Source: Candidatus Binatia bacterium
Lineage (GTDB): Bacteria > Desulfobacterota > Binatia > Bin18
DNA length: 64,000 nucleotides
Direction of reading: 5' to 3'
Assembly: GCA_022826945.1 (NCBI GenBank)
Contig: JAJDTY010000073.1
Coordinates: 62,001 to 126,000, forward strand
Below, piece by piece: positions 8,350-16,388 of the stretch. Each line of letters opens with the position of its first letter. Position 1 is the first letter of the stretch. The position numbers and the translations under genes were made by a program. The notes beneath the pieces were generated by a model. The model saw nothing but the letters and a program-made list of their open reading frames with translations. It had not been told where the DNA came from and made no database searches.

Positions 8350-9708
8350 ATGTCCCGTAGCCGTATAGCCTGCTGTGTTCTGCTGATCTGTGTTGTCCTC
8401 GTATTTCCCCATTTTGTCCTAGGAGTGGGGGCGGAAGGCGAGACCAATGAGGGACAGGCAGTACGAGCCGAGCGCACGTGGAAAACAGTCGAAGAGATGT
8501 CAGAAGAAGAGTTGGCCCAGGTCCAACTTGAAGGCGATACGCCACGCCATGCCCAGATTCCATACCTTCCAGCCGAAGCTTATCCGTTCGTCCCGCCGTA
8601 TACAGCCGAGGAAATGGGCTACCGCGCCATGGAATTCACGCCGCGTACGCGCTGGTCGTCAGTCGTTGCCAACTCCTGGGCGTCTATTGCGCCGCAAGGG
8701 GTGCTGCTGAATCCCGGTACGTCTATCACCTTTGTCAAATATGATTCCGAAACAAGCGGAGTGCGCAAAGTCCTGTCTGCCGCACCCGGTGAAGAGATCT
8801 ATCGTTCACTGAGCCAAGCCATTGCCCCGCCCGCTGCCGAAGGCGGCCAGTGGCTGGCGATTCGGTATCGGACGGACAAAGAAGAGATTACCAAGGAGGA
8901 GCGCTTCGCCTACTCGTCTTCTATCCGGCGGGTGCGCCACCAAGCCCCGTTTCGGCGTCAGAGCAATTTCCCCAACATGGCGCTCACCCCGGACGATGCC
9001 TGGGGACGGGACGCCTGGGAGTTTTCCTGGCGACTGATCGGTACGGATGTGCTGTATCAGACGGTTCGTTTTCCGAACACGCGTCCGACCGTGATCCTTC
9101 GAAGCGGTGAAACCGGACAGTCTCAGACCGTGCAGACTGCGAATATCAAGCTGATGGGTGAGGTCTTTCCGCATTATACGCTGGACGGAGGGGTTGAATG
9201 CTATGTAGTTGAGGCGGTGGCACGAGAAGAGTGGTTGCCCGATTATTACATGCCCCGTTTTCTCTATTGGCTGGAGAAGTCCTCATTCTACCCGCTGCGT
9301 GGCGAGCAATACGGGCCGGACGGAGAGCTTGACCATATTGAGGTCAGGCTGGCCGAACTCTTCAATCCTGCGCTCGAAGAACTGGGCTATGGCACCCTGT
9401 TTATCTCCCACTGGGATCTGCGGACGGACATTATGTCCTATCTGGTCAATGACAGTCACAGGGTCATGGATTGGAAACCGGAAGAGGCAACGGTCTTTTT
9501 CAGCCCGGACTTCATGCGTCGCCAGTGGTATCTCGATACCTCCATTAAGACCCAGGCGGCCGTCTCTCATCCGGACGAGTACTTCATGCGTCCGGCAGTA
9601 GAGGCCGACAAATTCCCGAACGAGCGTCCGATCAATCTGCCGCCCGACATGGCTGCCCGGATTGAGACCCAGAACGCCGCCGGGCGTTTAGTCTTTGACG
9701 GCACCTGA
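8350..9708 (+). CDS. Secreted DUF1329-like (LolA/LppX-fold) protein
   Basis: The protein starts at ATG 8350, or at an in-frame GTG at 8341. A classical signal peptide (MSRSRIACCVLLICVVLVFPHFVLG) precedes about 425 mature residues. The body has many beta strands, with SSIRRVRHQAPFRRQ, WEFSWRLIGTDVLYQ and long runs of aromatic residues. The arrangement resembles DUF1329 proteins, outer-membrane lipoprotein-sorting relatives often found beside RND transporters and sterol or hydrocarbon catabolism genes. No transporter is adjacent here, so its partner is unknown. It is probably periplasmic. The family call is by resemblance and only moderately sure. Confidence 0.55.
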   Translation: MSRSRIACCVLLICVVLVFPHFVLGVGAEGETNEGQAVRAERTWKTVEEMSEEELAQVQLEGDTPRHAQIPYLPAEAYPFVPPYTAEEMGYRAMEFTPRTRWSSVVANSWASIAPQGVLLNPGTSITFVKYDSETSGVRKVLSAAPGEEIYRSLSQAIAPPAAEGGQWLAIRYRTDKEEITKEERFAYSSSIRRVRHQAPFRRQSNFPNMALTPDDAWGRDAWEFSWRLIGTDVLYQTVRFPNTRPTVILRSGETGQSQTVQTANIKLMGEVFPHYTLDGGVECYVVEAVAREEWLPDYYMPRFLYWLEKSSFYPLRGEQYGPDGELDHIEVRLAELFNPALEELGYGTLFISHWDLRTDIMSYLVNDSHRVMDWKPEEATVFFSPDFMRRQWYLDTSIKTQAAVSHPDEYFMRPAVEADKFPNERPINLPPDMAARIETQNAAGRLVFDGT

Positions 9709-9837
9709 GCCCAGCCGGTATCCCTTTTTATCATCCCCTCCGGGGAGGGGGTGGAAAAACTCATCTCTCGGAAGTGTAGCCTCGTGAGGGCCCCCTCTTT
9801 TCTTGCCCCCATGCCCCGCATGGGATAGGCAACGGAT

Positions 9838-10392
9838 ATGCGTGTGCGCTACGGCATGGTCCACGGTCGCTTTCAGCCCGTTCATACCGGCCATTTACAC
9901 TACACCCTGGAGGCGCTTAGGCGCAGCGAGCATCTGATTATTGGCATCACCAATCCCGACCCAGCCGAAACACAGGTGGAAGCTGTGGATACGCAGCGGC
10001 ATACACTGGAGGCCAACCCCTTTACCTTTTTTGAGCGACAATGGATGATTCGGGCCGCCCTGGTCGAGGCAGCGGTTGAGATGGATCGTATCTCCATCGT
10101 GCCCTTTCCGATTCACGCGCCCGAGCGCTGGGCGTATTATTGCCCCAAGGAGGCCGTGCAGTTTATCCGCGTATTCTCGGAATGGGGACGAGAGAAAATA
10201 GCCCGCCTCCAGGCGGCCGGGTGGCAGGTCGAGGTCCTTGATCCCGGCGCGACCAAGCAGGAGAGCGGTCGTGCGGTCCGCCGCTGTCTACGCCAGGGAT
10301 GCGGCTGGGAACACCGCGTGCCGCGCAGCGTAGGCACAGTCCTGAAGCAGATGGGGGCTCCCGAGCGACTGGCTGGCCGCGCGCGCTCGTAA
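9838..10392 (+). CDS. Nicotinamide-nucleotide adenylyltransferase, archaeal NadM type
   Basis: Condenses NMN with ATP to give NAD in the last step of NAD synthesis and salvage. At 184 residues it is small, as in the NadM group. The nucleotidyltransferase signature GRFQPVHTGHL lies at residues 10-20, followed by LIIGITNPD. A C-terminal KQESGRAVRRCL sits where the ISSTxIR phosphate-binding motif is expected, so that motif is degenerate. The gene ends nine bases before the archaeal-type phosphoglycerate mutase, so the two are likely one transcript. Another small-molecule cytidylyl- or adenylyltransferase remains possible. Confidence 0.75.
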   Translation: MRVRYGMVHGRFQPVHTGHLHYTLEALRRSEHLIIGITNPDPAETQVEAVDTQRHTLEANPFTFFERQWMIRAALVEAAVEMDRISIVPFPIHAPERWAYYCPKEAVQFIRVFSEWGREKIARLQAAGWQVEVLDPGATKQESGRAVRRCLRQGCGWEHRVPRSVGTVLKQMGAPERLAGRARS

Positions 10393-10401
10393 TCACTGCT
10401 C

Positions 10402-11736
10402 ATGCCAGCTTTGCCTATCCTTTTCATTATTCTTGACGGACTGGCCGACCGGCCACAGTCGGTCCTGAACGGCAAAACTCCGCTTGAGGCAGCTCATACC
10501 CCACACCTGGATCAACTGGCCGCTCTCGGCACCACCGGTTTGCTCACACCGCTCGCTCCCGGCGTTCCCCTGGAGAGTGAAACTGCGCACTTCATTCTGT
10601 TTGGCTATGGGTTGGAGCAATTCCCCGGCCGGGCCGCATTTGAAGCCATTGGCCGGGGAATTGAGGTGCCGTCCGGGTCTGTCGTGCTGCTGGCAAGTTT
10701 TGCCGAAACAACGGTCATTGACGGCAAAGTACGTCGGGACGCTCTCTTGTGGGAAAAACGGCAAGCCCAGGATGAGGAGGCGTGTGACCGGCTGTGTGCA
10801 GCCATCGCCGCGTACGAAACCCACGGGTTGCAATTTGTCTTGACCTCCTGCGGGCGCTGCGAAGCCATCCTGACGCTGCACGGCCATCCGAGCCGAGACA
10901 TTACCGATGTCGATCCATTCCATAACAACGCCTGTGCTGTGCGCGCTCAGCCCCTGGCGGAATCCCGACACCCGCAGGATGCCGCGCGCACCGCCGCCGC
11001 ACTCAATGCCTATCTGGGCTGGGTGCATCACCAACTCAGCCCGCATCCGCTCAACCGGGAGCGCCAGGCGCGCGGCTGCGCCAGCATCAATTTTGTCCTC
11101 ACCAAGTGGGCCGCGGTGCGGCCCGATGTCGCGCCGTTTCAGGAGCAAAACGGCCTGCGTGCGGCCAGCATTGAGAACCATCCCTTATACGTCGGCATTG
11201 CCCGCGTGTGTGGCATGACGCCGGTCTCCACCCCGCGGGAGACCAATACCACCGCGGATTTCAGGCAGAAACTGTGCACTGCGGACGCGCTCTTGGCCCA
11301 GGGGTATGAGTTCGTGCATGTCCATTCCAAGGGCCCGGACGTGGCCGCCCATCGCAAAGACCCACTCGGTAAAATGCAGGCCATTGAGGCGCTTGATGCC
11401 GCGCTCGGTCCGGTTGTCGAGCGAGTGACCAATCAATCCGACTTCATCGTTGTAGTGACCGGCGACCACGCCACGCCGAGCAGTGGGCCGCTCATCCATT
11501 CGGGCGAAGCAGTGCCCATCCTGCTTGCCGGTGGTCCCAACGTCTTGTCCGACCCGGTGAGCACGTTCCACGAACGGGCGGTGATCCGCGGCGGACTCGG
11601 TCATATCCGCGGGACGGATGTTATGCCGCTGCTGCTCAATGCGACCGATCGCATCCGCTTACACGGTGTGCGGCACCAAGCCGAGGCCCGGCCGTATTGG
11701 CAGCGACGGCCCGAACCGCTCCGGCTGAAGGGGTGA
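10402..11736 (+). CDS. apgM: 2,3-bisphosphoglycerate-independent phosphoglycerate mutase, archaeal type
   Basis: A metal-dependent enzyme of the alkaline phosphatase superfamily that interconverts 3- and 2-phosphoglycerate. The 444 residues show LFIILDGLADRP (first metal Asp), the nucleophile region LESETAHFILFGYG, HVHSKGPDVAAHRKDP with a K-x-x-x-IE-x-x-D follow-up, and VVTGDHATPSSGPLIHSG (metal Asp and His). The residue after the presumed nucleophile Ser is Glu, where archaeal enzymes usually have Asp. A relative acting on another phosphonate or phosphate ester cannot be excluded. It is co-directional with the NMN adenylyltransferase. Confidence 0.8.
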   Translation: MPALPILFIILDGLADRPQSVLNGKTPLEAAHTPHLDQLAALGTTGLLTPLAPGVPLESETAHFILFGYGLEQFPGRAAFEAIGRGIEVPSGSVVLLASFAETTVIDGKVRRDALLWEKRQAQDEEACDRLCAAIAAYETHGLQFVLTSCGRCEAILTLHGHPSRDITDVDPFHNNACAVRAQPLAESRHPQDAARTAAALNAYLGWVHHQLSPHPLNRERQARGCASINFVLTKWAAVRPDVAPFQEQNGLRAASIENHPLYVGIARVCGMTPVSTPRETNTTADFRQKLCTADALLAQGYEFVHVHSKGPDVAAHRKDPLGKMQAIEALDAALGPVVERVTNQSDFIVVVTGDHATPSSGPLIHSGEAVPILLAGGPNVLSDPVSTFHERAVIRGGLGHIRGTDVMPLLLNATDRIRLHGVRHQAEARPYWQRRPEPLRLKG

Positions 11737-11814
11737 CCGCACGCCTCAGACAACAAAATCGGACATGATCTTCTAAACAAGCCAATTTAATGCCTTGCGA
11801 GTCGCACTTCCCTT

Positions 11815-11844
11815 CGGTCTATCCCCGCGTATGCGGGGGAACCG
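11815..11844. repeat. Solitary type I-E-like CRISPR repeat
   Basis: Thirty bases beginning CGGTCTATCCCCGCG and ending GCGGGGGAACCG. They contain the palindrome CCCCGC-GTAT-GCGGGG and complementary CGGT/ACCG ends, and resemble the E. coli-type I-E repeat almost base for base outside the loop. No second copy, spacer array, leader or cas gene is seen nearby. It lies between the convergent apgM and the 39-residue gene, so a hairpin or terminator role is an alternative. Confidence 0.6.
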
Positions 11845-11872
11845 ATCGCGGGTTTGAAACATGACAGACCCA

Positions 11873-11992
11873 TTATTTCACCAGCAGGTAAAGGCCGTAT
11901 ACACCGCCAGCTAGGGCAAAAGGCGCAAGGGGTGAAGGGGTAAAGCCGAGAGTGACGGCAAGGCCAATAAGTACGATTGCGAGAAGCTTCAT
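11873..11992 (-). CDS. 39-residue hydrophobic membrane peptide
   Basis: On the minus strand ATG at 11992 is preceded by AAGGAG eight bases upstream and runs to TAA at 11873. The product is MKLLAIVLIGLAVTLGF, then a Pro/Ala-rich turn, then FALAGGVYGLYLLVK: two short hydrophobic segments, or one signal-like helix plus a second helix. It is too small for a family call. The good ribosome site and clean two-helix pattern support real translation. Its promoter would lie between 11993 and the palindromic element at 12088. Confidence 0.55.
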   Translation of the reverse strand: MKLLAIVLIGLAVTLGFTPSPLAPFALAGGVYGLYLLVK

Positions 11993-12087
11993 ACGCCAAC
12001 TCCTTACAAAGATGAAATATCCCACTCCCTTCGAGTTTCGATAGCTAGAACAGTTTACGATAAGGTGTAGTCACATCGCTCCCCCTC

Positions 12088-12215
12088 CGTCATGCCGGAC
12101 CCCGGATCGTGTCCGGGGCAGGCTTTGATCCGGCATCCAGCGGGCGGGGATTGGGGCTGGATTCCTGCCCCGTATCAAGTACGGGGTGACGTTCTTCCGC
12201 AGGAATGACGGGCGG
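12088..12215. repeat. Mosaic palindromic intergenic repeat
   Basis: It contains two hairpins of the same design: CCCCGGA (12100-12106) with TCCGGGG (12112-12118), and CCCCGTA (12168-12174) with TACGGGG (12180-12186). They are separated by GATCCGGCATCCAG and GGCTGGATTCC, and bounded by CCGTCATGCCGG and GGAATGACGGGCGG. This is the typical look of dispersed intergenic elements (GTCAT...ATGAC) of proteobacterial genomes. It sits just downstream of the glutathione transferase gene. Confidence 0.7.
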
Positions 12216-12237
12216 CTACACAGCATCGCAATTTGCT

Positions 12238-12933
12238 CTAGCGTTTCTCGTACTGACCGGCACCGAACAGCAGATTCTTGGCCTGCTGGTCCATCTGCTG
12301 TGGGGAGCGGCTCTCTTCTTCGAGCACGGCGAGCCCTCGCTGGACCGCTGGCCGCGCGCTGATGGCATCGTACCAGCGCTTGAGGTGCGGATAGTCCTCC
12401 AGCTTCTGACCCTGATTTTCGTGGTAGCGCAGCCAGGGGTAGGTCGCCATATCGGCAATCGAATAGTCCCCGGCCAAATACTCGACCTCGGCCAGCCGGG
12501 TGTCCACCACGCGGTACAAGCGGCTGGCTTCATTCGTATACCGATTAAAGGCATAGTCGATCTTTTCCGGTGCGTATAATCGAAAGTGATGGGCTTGTCC
12601 CAGCATGGGACCGATCCCACCCATCTGAAACATCAGCCATTGGATGACCGTATAACGCTCGGCCATGCTCGAAGGCATGAAGTGGCCGGTCTTCTCCGCC
12701 AGATAGAGCAGCATGGCGCCGGATTCAAATACCGCATACGGCTTGCCGTCCGGTCCGTCGCGGTCCACCATAGCCGGCATTTTATTGTTCGGGCTGATCT
12801 TTAAGAATTCGGGGTCGAATTGATCCCCGGTTAAGATATTCACCGGAATGACGGTGTATTCCAGCCCCGTCTCTTCCAGGAAAATATGAACCTTATGCCC
12901 GTTCGGTGTCGGCCAGGTGTACAGATCGATCAT
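12238..12933 (-). CDS. Glutathione S-transferase family protein (YfcG/YghU-like)
   Basis: The start at 12933 (MIDLYTWPTPNGHKVHIFLEE) follows AAGGGGGA; the frame is open to 13020, but the extra residues look non-coding. The 231 residues comprise a thioredoxin-like N-domain with TPNGHKV, where nu-class enzymes bind glutathione through Thr/Asn, and NKMPAMVD, the cis-Pro segment. The all-helical C-domain includes YSIADMATYPWL. Nu-class members act as glutathione-disulfide oxidoreductases or detoxify electrophiles in the cytoplasm. It is divergent from an LLM oxygenase gene 152 bases away. Confidence 0.9.
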   Translation of the reverse strand: MIDLYTWPTPNGHKVHIFLEETGLEYTVIPVNILTGDQFDPEFLKISPNNKMPAMVDRDGPDGKPYAVFESGAMLLYLAEKTGHFMPSSMAERYTVIQWLMFQMGGIGPMLGQAHHFRLYAPEKIDYAFNRYTNEASRLYRVVDTRLAEVEYLAGDYSIADMATYPWLRYHENQGQKLEDYPHLKRWYDAISARPAVQRGLAVLEEESRSPQQMDQQAKNLLFGAGQYEKR

Positions 12934-13085
12934 GCCGGGTGTCCCCCTTTTGAATGATGCTACTGCGTAGCCTAGCCAAGACTGACAGCGGTGTCGATCT
13001 CGGCGTTTCCACACAAACATCCCGGCCTTGTCAGAAACGGTCTATATGTGACAATACAGACAGTCGTCAAAAGAAGGATAGCCGC

Positions 13086-14177
13086 ATGTCACAACCCTTG
13101 CGCTTTGGCACCTATGTCGAGTTTCAGTGCCCCCCCGGTAGAGACCACGCCCAGTTAATCGAAGACGTGATCGCCCTCGGTGTTCATGCCGACCAGAACG
13201 GTTTCTCCGTTTTCACCACGCTCGAACATCCGTTCTTTGAACAATTCGCCATCAATCCCAATCCGCTGGCCCTGTACTGTACCCTGGCCGAGCGAACCAC
13301 CCAGATTCGCTTCCGCACGCTGTGCCATACGCTGCCGCTCCATAATCCCATGATACTGGCCGGCGAAATCGCGGAGGCGGACATTCTGACCAAGGGACGG
13401 ATCGAGTGTGGGGTCGGGCGGGGGCACGCCTGGCTGAATGAACCGGCCAATATCGTGCTGGAAGAGAATCAGGAGCGCTATGTTGAGGCGCTCGATATTC
13501 TGATCAAGGCCTGGACCGAAGAGCGGTTCTCGTACGACGGCAAGTATTACCAGGTCAAAGACCTGTCGGTGGTGCCCAAACCCTACCAGAAGCCACATCC
13601 CCAAATTTTCCAAGTCGGCACCAGCGCCAAGTGGTTCAGCCTGGCGGCTCAAAAAGAGTGGGGTGTATGCATTGGGGGACCGGCTCCAACCTCGGTGTTT
13701 CGGGAACCGGCCAATATGTATCGCCAGGCCTGCCATCAGGCCGGAAAACCCTCTTACCTTGGCTGGGTCAAGGCCATCTATATTGCCGAGGATGATCAGA
13801 CCGCTCTGCGCGAGGCTGAGCAGCCGGTCCGTAATTTTATCGACTTCAACGTGTCGCCCATGGACTCGCTGGCCAGAAGCACTCCGGCAGAAAAACAGCG
13901 CCTGATCGACGCTGGCTATGCGTTTTACGCCGCGGACGATTTCCCGAACCTCCGTAATCTCTCGTACGAGGAACTCGTCGAGGCCGGTATTGTGTGTGTC
14001 GGGTCGCCGGACACCGTGGGCAAACAACTGCTCGCGCTGTGGAAAGAGTTCCGGTTCGACGAAGTGATTGTGATCAGCCATTATGGCGGCATTGATAAGG
14101 ACCGTGCGCTGAGAACCCAGGATTTATTTGCCAAAAAAGTCATGCCCTTGATGCAGGCTGAAGTGCAAAATGCGTAA
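13086..14177 (+). CDS. LLM-class flavin-dependent monooxygenase
   Basis: The ATG at 13086 follows AAGGATAG; upstream in-frame sequence is the intergenic region. The 363-residue luciferase-like barrel has FGTYVEFQCPPG, DQNGFSVFTTLEHPFFE (the HxxF region near the flavin) and KGRIECGVGRGHAWLNE, the flavin phosphate loop. A C-terminal segment, SPDTVGKQLLALWKEFRFDEVIV, is typical of the group A LLM monooxygenases. It starts a run of six plus-strand genes reaching 18199 that includes a Rieske oxygenase and formamidase, so it probably oxidises the cluster's (unknown) substrate. The reduced flavin source is not encoded nearby. Confidence 0.85.
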   Translation: MSQPLRFGTYVEFQCPPGRDHAQLIEDVIALGVHADQNGFSVFTTLEHPFFEQFAINPNPLALYCTLAERTTQIRFRTLCHTLPLHNPMILAGEIAEADILTKGRIECGVGRGHAWLNEPANIVLEENQERYVEALDILIKAWTEERFSYDGKYYQVKDLSVVPKPYQKPHPQIFQVGTSAKWFSLAAQKEWGVCIGGPAPTSVFREPANMYRQACHQAGKPSYLGWVKAIYIAEDDQTALREAEQPVRNFIDFNVSPMDSLARSTPAEKQRLIDAGYAFYAADDFPNLRNLSYEELVEAGIVCVGSPDTVGKQLLALWKEFRFDEVIVISHYGGIDKDRALRTQDLFAKKVMPLMQAEVQNA

Positions 14178-14265
14178 ACCGGCCAGTATCTGCCTATCGG
14201 TTGGCAGGTGCGGTTACGTACTCAGGACCACAACGCGTTATCCGGTGTCCATATAGGGGAGGGAT

Positions 14266-15492
14266 ATGACAACCGCTATCTTTGATGTCAATAAACGCTG
14301 GTCGGAAGAGTATCCTGAGTTGGGAACCGACCCCGTGCCGACCGAACCCTGCATTTCTCCCGCTTATTTTGCGTTGGAGCGCGAACGGGTGTTCCGCAAG
14401 GTCTGGCTGTACGTGGGCCGTGCGGAAGAAATCCCCCGTCCCGGCGACTACATGGTGCGTAACCTCAAGGCCTGTCGGACCTCGATTATTTTTGTCCGTG
14501 GACAGGACGACACCATCCGCGGCTTTCATAATATCTGCTCGCACCGCGGCAATAAGCTGGCCTGGGAAGAGCGGGGAAGCTGTCAGAACTTTTCGTGCAA
14601 ATTCCACGGCTGGGTCTATGATACGCACGGCCAGTTGGTCGGCGTGCCTGATGAAGCGTTTTTTCACAACCTCGATAAAGCCGCCAATGGCTTGGTGCCG
14701 GTGGCGACCGAACTCTGGCAGGGTTTTCTGTTTGCCAATGTAGACCCGCAGCCGGCGCAGTCGTTGGCGGACTATCTGGGTGAGATGGGCCAGCGCATGG
14801 GCAGCTTTCCGTATGCCGACCTGACGGCGCGGTACGCTTATCAGACCGAGATCCGGTGTAACTGGAAAGTCGCCCTGGACGCCTTCTCCGAGGGGTATCA
14901 TGTGAATGTGATCCACGGCCGGTCCTATCCGGACACGTTTACGGGCAAGAACAACCCCATGTGTCATCTGCCCGAGGTGCGCTTCTATGGTCCACACCGC
15001 TCCTGCATTGTGTACGGCAACCCCAACCACAAGCCGAGCCCGGCCGCAGCCGTGGCCTACCGGTTTGGCGAGACGGTGACAAAGCGGTCTGCGGCTCAAG
15101 ATCAACTCCCGCCCGAGGTCAATCCTACCCGCAGTGCGGAATTCGGCTTTGACCTGGACGTGATCTTTCCCAACCTGATTCTGCATGTTCTGCCGGGCAT
15201 GTGGTTCACGCATCAATTCTGGCCGCTCGACGTGGACCGGACGCTGTGGGAAGGGCGCGCCTACTGGCCGCCAGCCACAACGCCGGGCGAACGGTTTGCC
15301 CAGGAGTTTAATAATACCGTACTGCGGAACGCCTGGCTCGAAGACACCGGAACCATGGAAGCCACCCAGGAGGCGCTCTCCTCCGGGGTGAAAACCCACT
15401 TCCATCTGCAAGAGCAGGAAATCCTGATTCGGCACAGCTATAAAGTGCTCGAAGACTACGTTGGCTTTTACGCCGCCAACGGGAATGCCTAG
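14266..15492 (+). CDS. Rieske non-heme iron oxygenase, alpha (oxygenase) subunit
   Basis: At 408 residues this has the standard architecture. The N-terminal Rieske domain has CSHRGNKL and CKFHGW, binding the 2Fe-2S cluster through Cys-His/Cys-His. The catalytic domain has bridging Asp and iron ligands in ALDAFSEGYHVNVIHG (two His) and a likely Asp ligand in LEDTGTMEATQEAL. The family hydroxylates aromatics or removes N- or O-methyl groups, using electrons from a reductase that is not encoded nearby. The setting with formamidase and other C-N enzymes hints at an N-containing substrate, which is inference. The start is behind GGGGAGGG. The next gene begins ten bases after its stop. Confidence 0.9.
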   Translation: MTTAIFDVNKRWSEEYPELGTDPVPTEPCISPAYFALERERVFRKVWLYVGRAEEIPRPGDYMVRNLKACRTSIIFVRGQDDTIRGFHNICSHRGNKLAWEERGSCQNFSCKFHGWVYDTHGQLVGVPDEAFFHNLDKAANGLVPVATELWQGFLFANVDPQPAQSLADYLGEMGQRMGSFPYADLTARYAYQTEIRCNWKVALDAFSEGYHVNVIHGRSYPDTFTGKNNPMCHLPEVRFYGPHRSCIVYGNPNHKPSPAAAVAYRFGETVTKRSAAQDQLPPEVNPTRSAEFGFDLDVIFPNLILHVLPGMWFTHQFWPLDVDRTLWEGRAYWPPATTPGERFAQEFNNTVLRNAWLEDTGTMEATQEALSSGVKTHFHLQEQEILIRHSYKVLEDYVGFYAANGNA

Positions 15493-15501
15493 GAGCGAGC
15501 C

Positions 15502-15843
15502 ATGGCCACCACCTTACCCACACCGTTTGCCGACCTCGAAGTCTTTGTGGCTGACTGGTCCCTGGCGACCCAGCGTGAGCGGGAACGGCAACGCGCTGTC
15601 AGCACCGCCGGAGAGCTCACCACTCTATACCAGGTCCTGCTGCCCCGGCTCGATGCCATGCTGGAATACTTGAACCAGTACGAACTGGACAAGCTTCCGG
15701 CCGACGCCAAGCGACTCTTTTATCTCAGTCTGTCGTTTGCCGAGATCGCCCCGTTTGTCGAATGTTATAAGGGCGAACCACGGGTGCCCAACAGCTTTGA
15801 CGAGTCCCGTTTTATTGCGGTCCACGCCGACCGCTTACCTTGA
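15502..15843 (+). CDS. Small helical protein of the Rieske cluster, unknown function
   Basis: 113 residues, ATG preceded by AGGAGCGAG and only ten bases after the Rieske gene, so it is almost certainly co-translated. It is mainly amphipathic helices (QRERERQRAVSTAGELTTLYQVLLPRLDAMLEYLNQ), followed by a short hydrophobic part. It has a single cysteine, in FVECYKGE. It does not resemble the beta subunit of ring-hydroxylating dioxygenases. No function can be given beyond a possible accessory role to the oxygenase. Confidence 0.65.
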   Translation: MATTLPTPFADLEVFVADWSLATQRERERQRAVSTAGELTTLYQVLLPRLDAMLEYLNQYELDKLPADAKRLFYLSLSFAEIAPFVECYKGEPRVPNSFDESRFIAVHADRLP

Positions 15844-15858
15844 AGATGGAGAGGACTG

Positions 15859-16368
15859 ATGGGCGAAGTCGATGTTCAGCAGCTCGCAGCCCGCGTGCAG
15901 CGCCTTGAGGACATTGAAGCGATCAAGCTTCTCGTGGTGCGTTACGCCCAGGGCGCGGACCGGGGCAATGATCCCGACATCATGGTTCCCCTGTTTGCGG
16001 ACACCGGGGTCTGGGACGGCGGGGAGCGCTTTGGGGTCTATACCGGCAAGGAAGCCATTCGGCAGTTTCTGGCCGAGTCAGGCGCGTTTATCGGCTGGAC
16101 CCTGCACTATATGGTCTCGCCCGCGGTAGACGTGGACCCTGGTGGCCAGACGGCCAGAGCGTTCTGGTATTTATGGGAAACGGCTAATATGCCCAACCGG
16201 GAGACTGGAGAAGACGACGCCTTTTGGATCGGTGGCACCTATGAGAGCGAACTGGCCAAACAGGCCGACGGGGCGTGGAAGTTTACCCGCGTGGCCCTCA
16301 ATCTCAAACTGCTGAGCCCGTATGCGGAAGGCTGGGCCAAGAAACAGTTGCCCGATGAAGAGCCGTAA
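15859..16368 (+). CDS. SnoaL/NTF2-like protein
   Basis: 169 residues beginning behind ATGGAGAGG. The pattern is the SnoaL-like opening: helix LEDIEAIKLLVVRYAQGADRG, then DIMVPLFADTGVWDGG, the YTGKEAIRQFLAE helix, and strands LHYMVSPAVDVD and ARAFWYLWE, ending in KFTRVALNLKLLSPY. The cone-shaped alpha+beta barrel serves as small hydrolases, isomerases, or beta subunits of ring-hydroxylating oxygenases. Given the Rieske alpha subunit two genes upstream, a beta-subunit-like or subsequent-step enzyme role is possible but unproven. Confidence 0.75.
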   Translation: MGEVDVQQLAARVQRLEDIEAIKLLVVRYAQGADRGNDPDIMVPLFADTGVWDGGERFGVYTGKEAIRQFLAESGAFIGWTLHYMVSPAVDVDPGGQTARAFWYLWETANMPNRETGEDDAFWIGGTYESELAKQADGAWKFTRVALNLKLLSPYAEGWAKKQLPDEEP

Positions 16369-16388
16369 ATGAGGGGAGACGAAAGACC

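Noticed and set aside
9735-9750. CCCCTCC/GGAGGGG hairpin as terminator of the DUF1329-like gene
   Set aside because: Two-base loop and no T-run on the plus strand make it weak.
11737-12237. CRISPR array
   Set aside because: Only one repeat-like unit is present, with no spaced copies, so an array cannot be called.
14194-15435. 413-residue frame antisense to the Rieske gene
   Set aside because: No recognisable domain; the Rieske CxH and iron-ligand motifs establish the plus strand.
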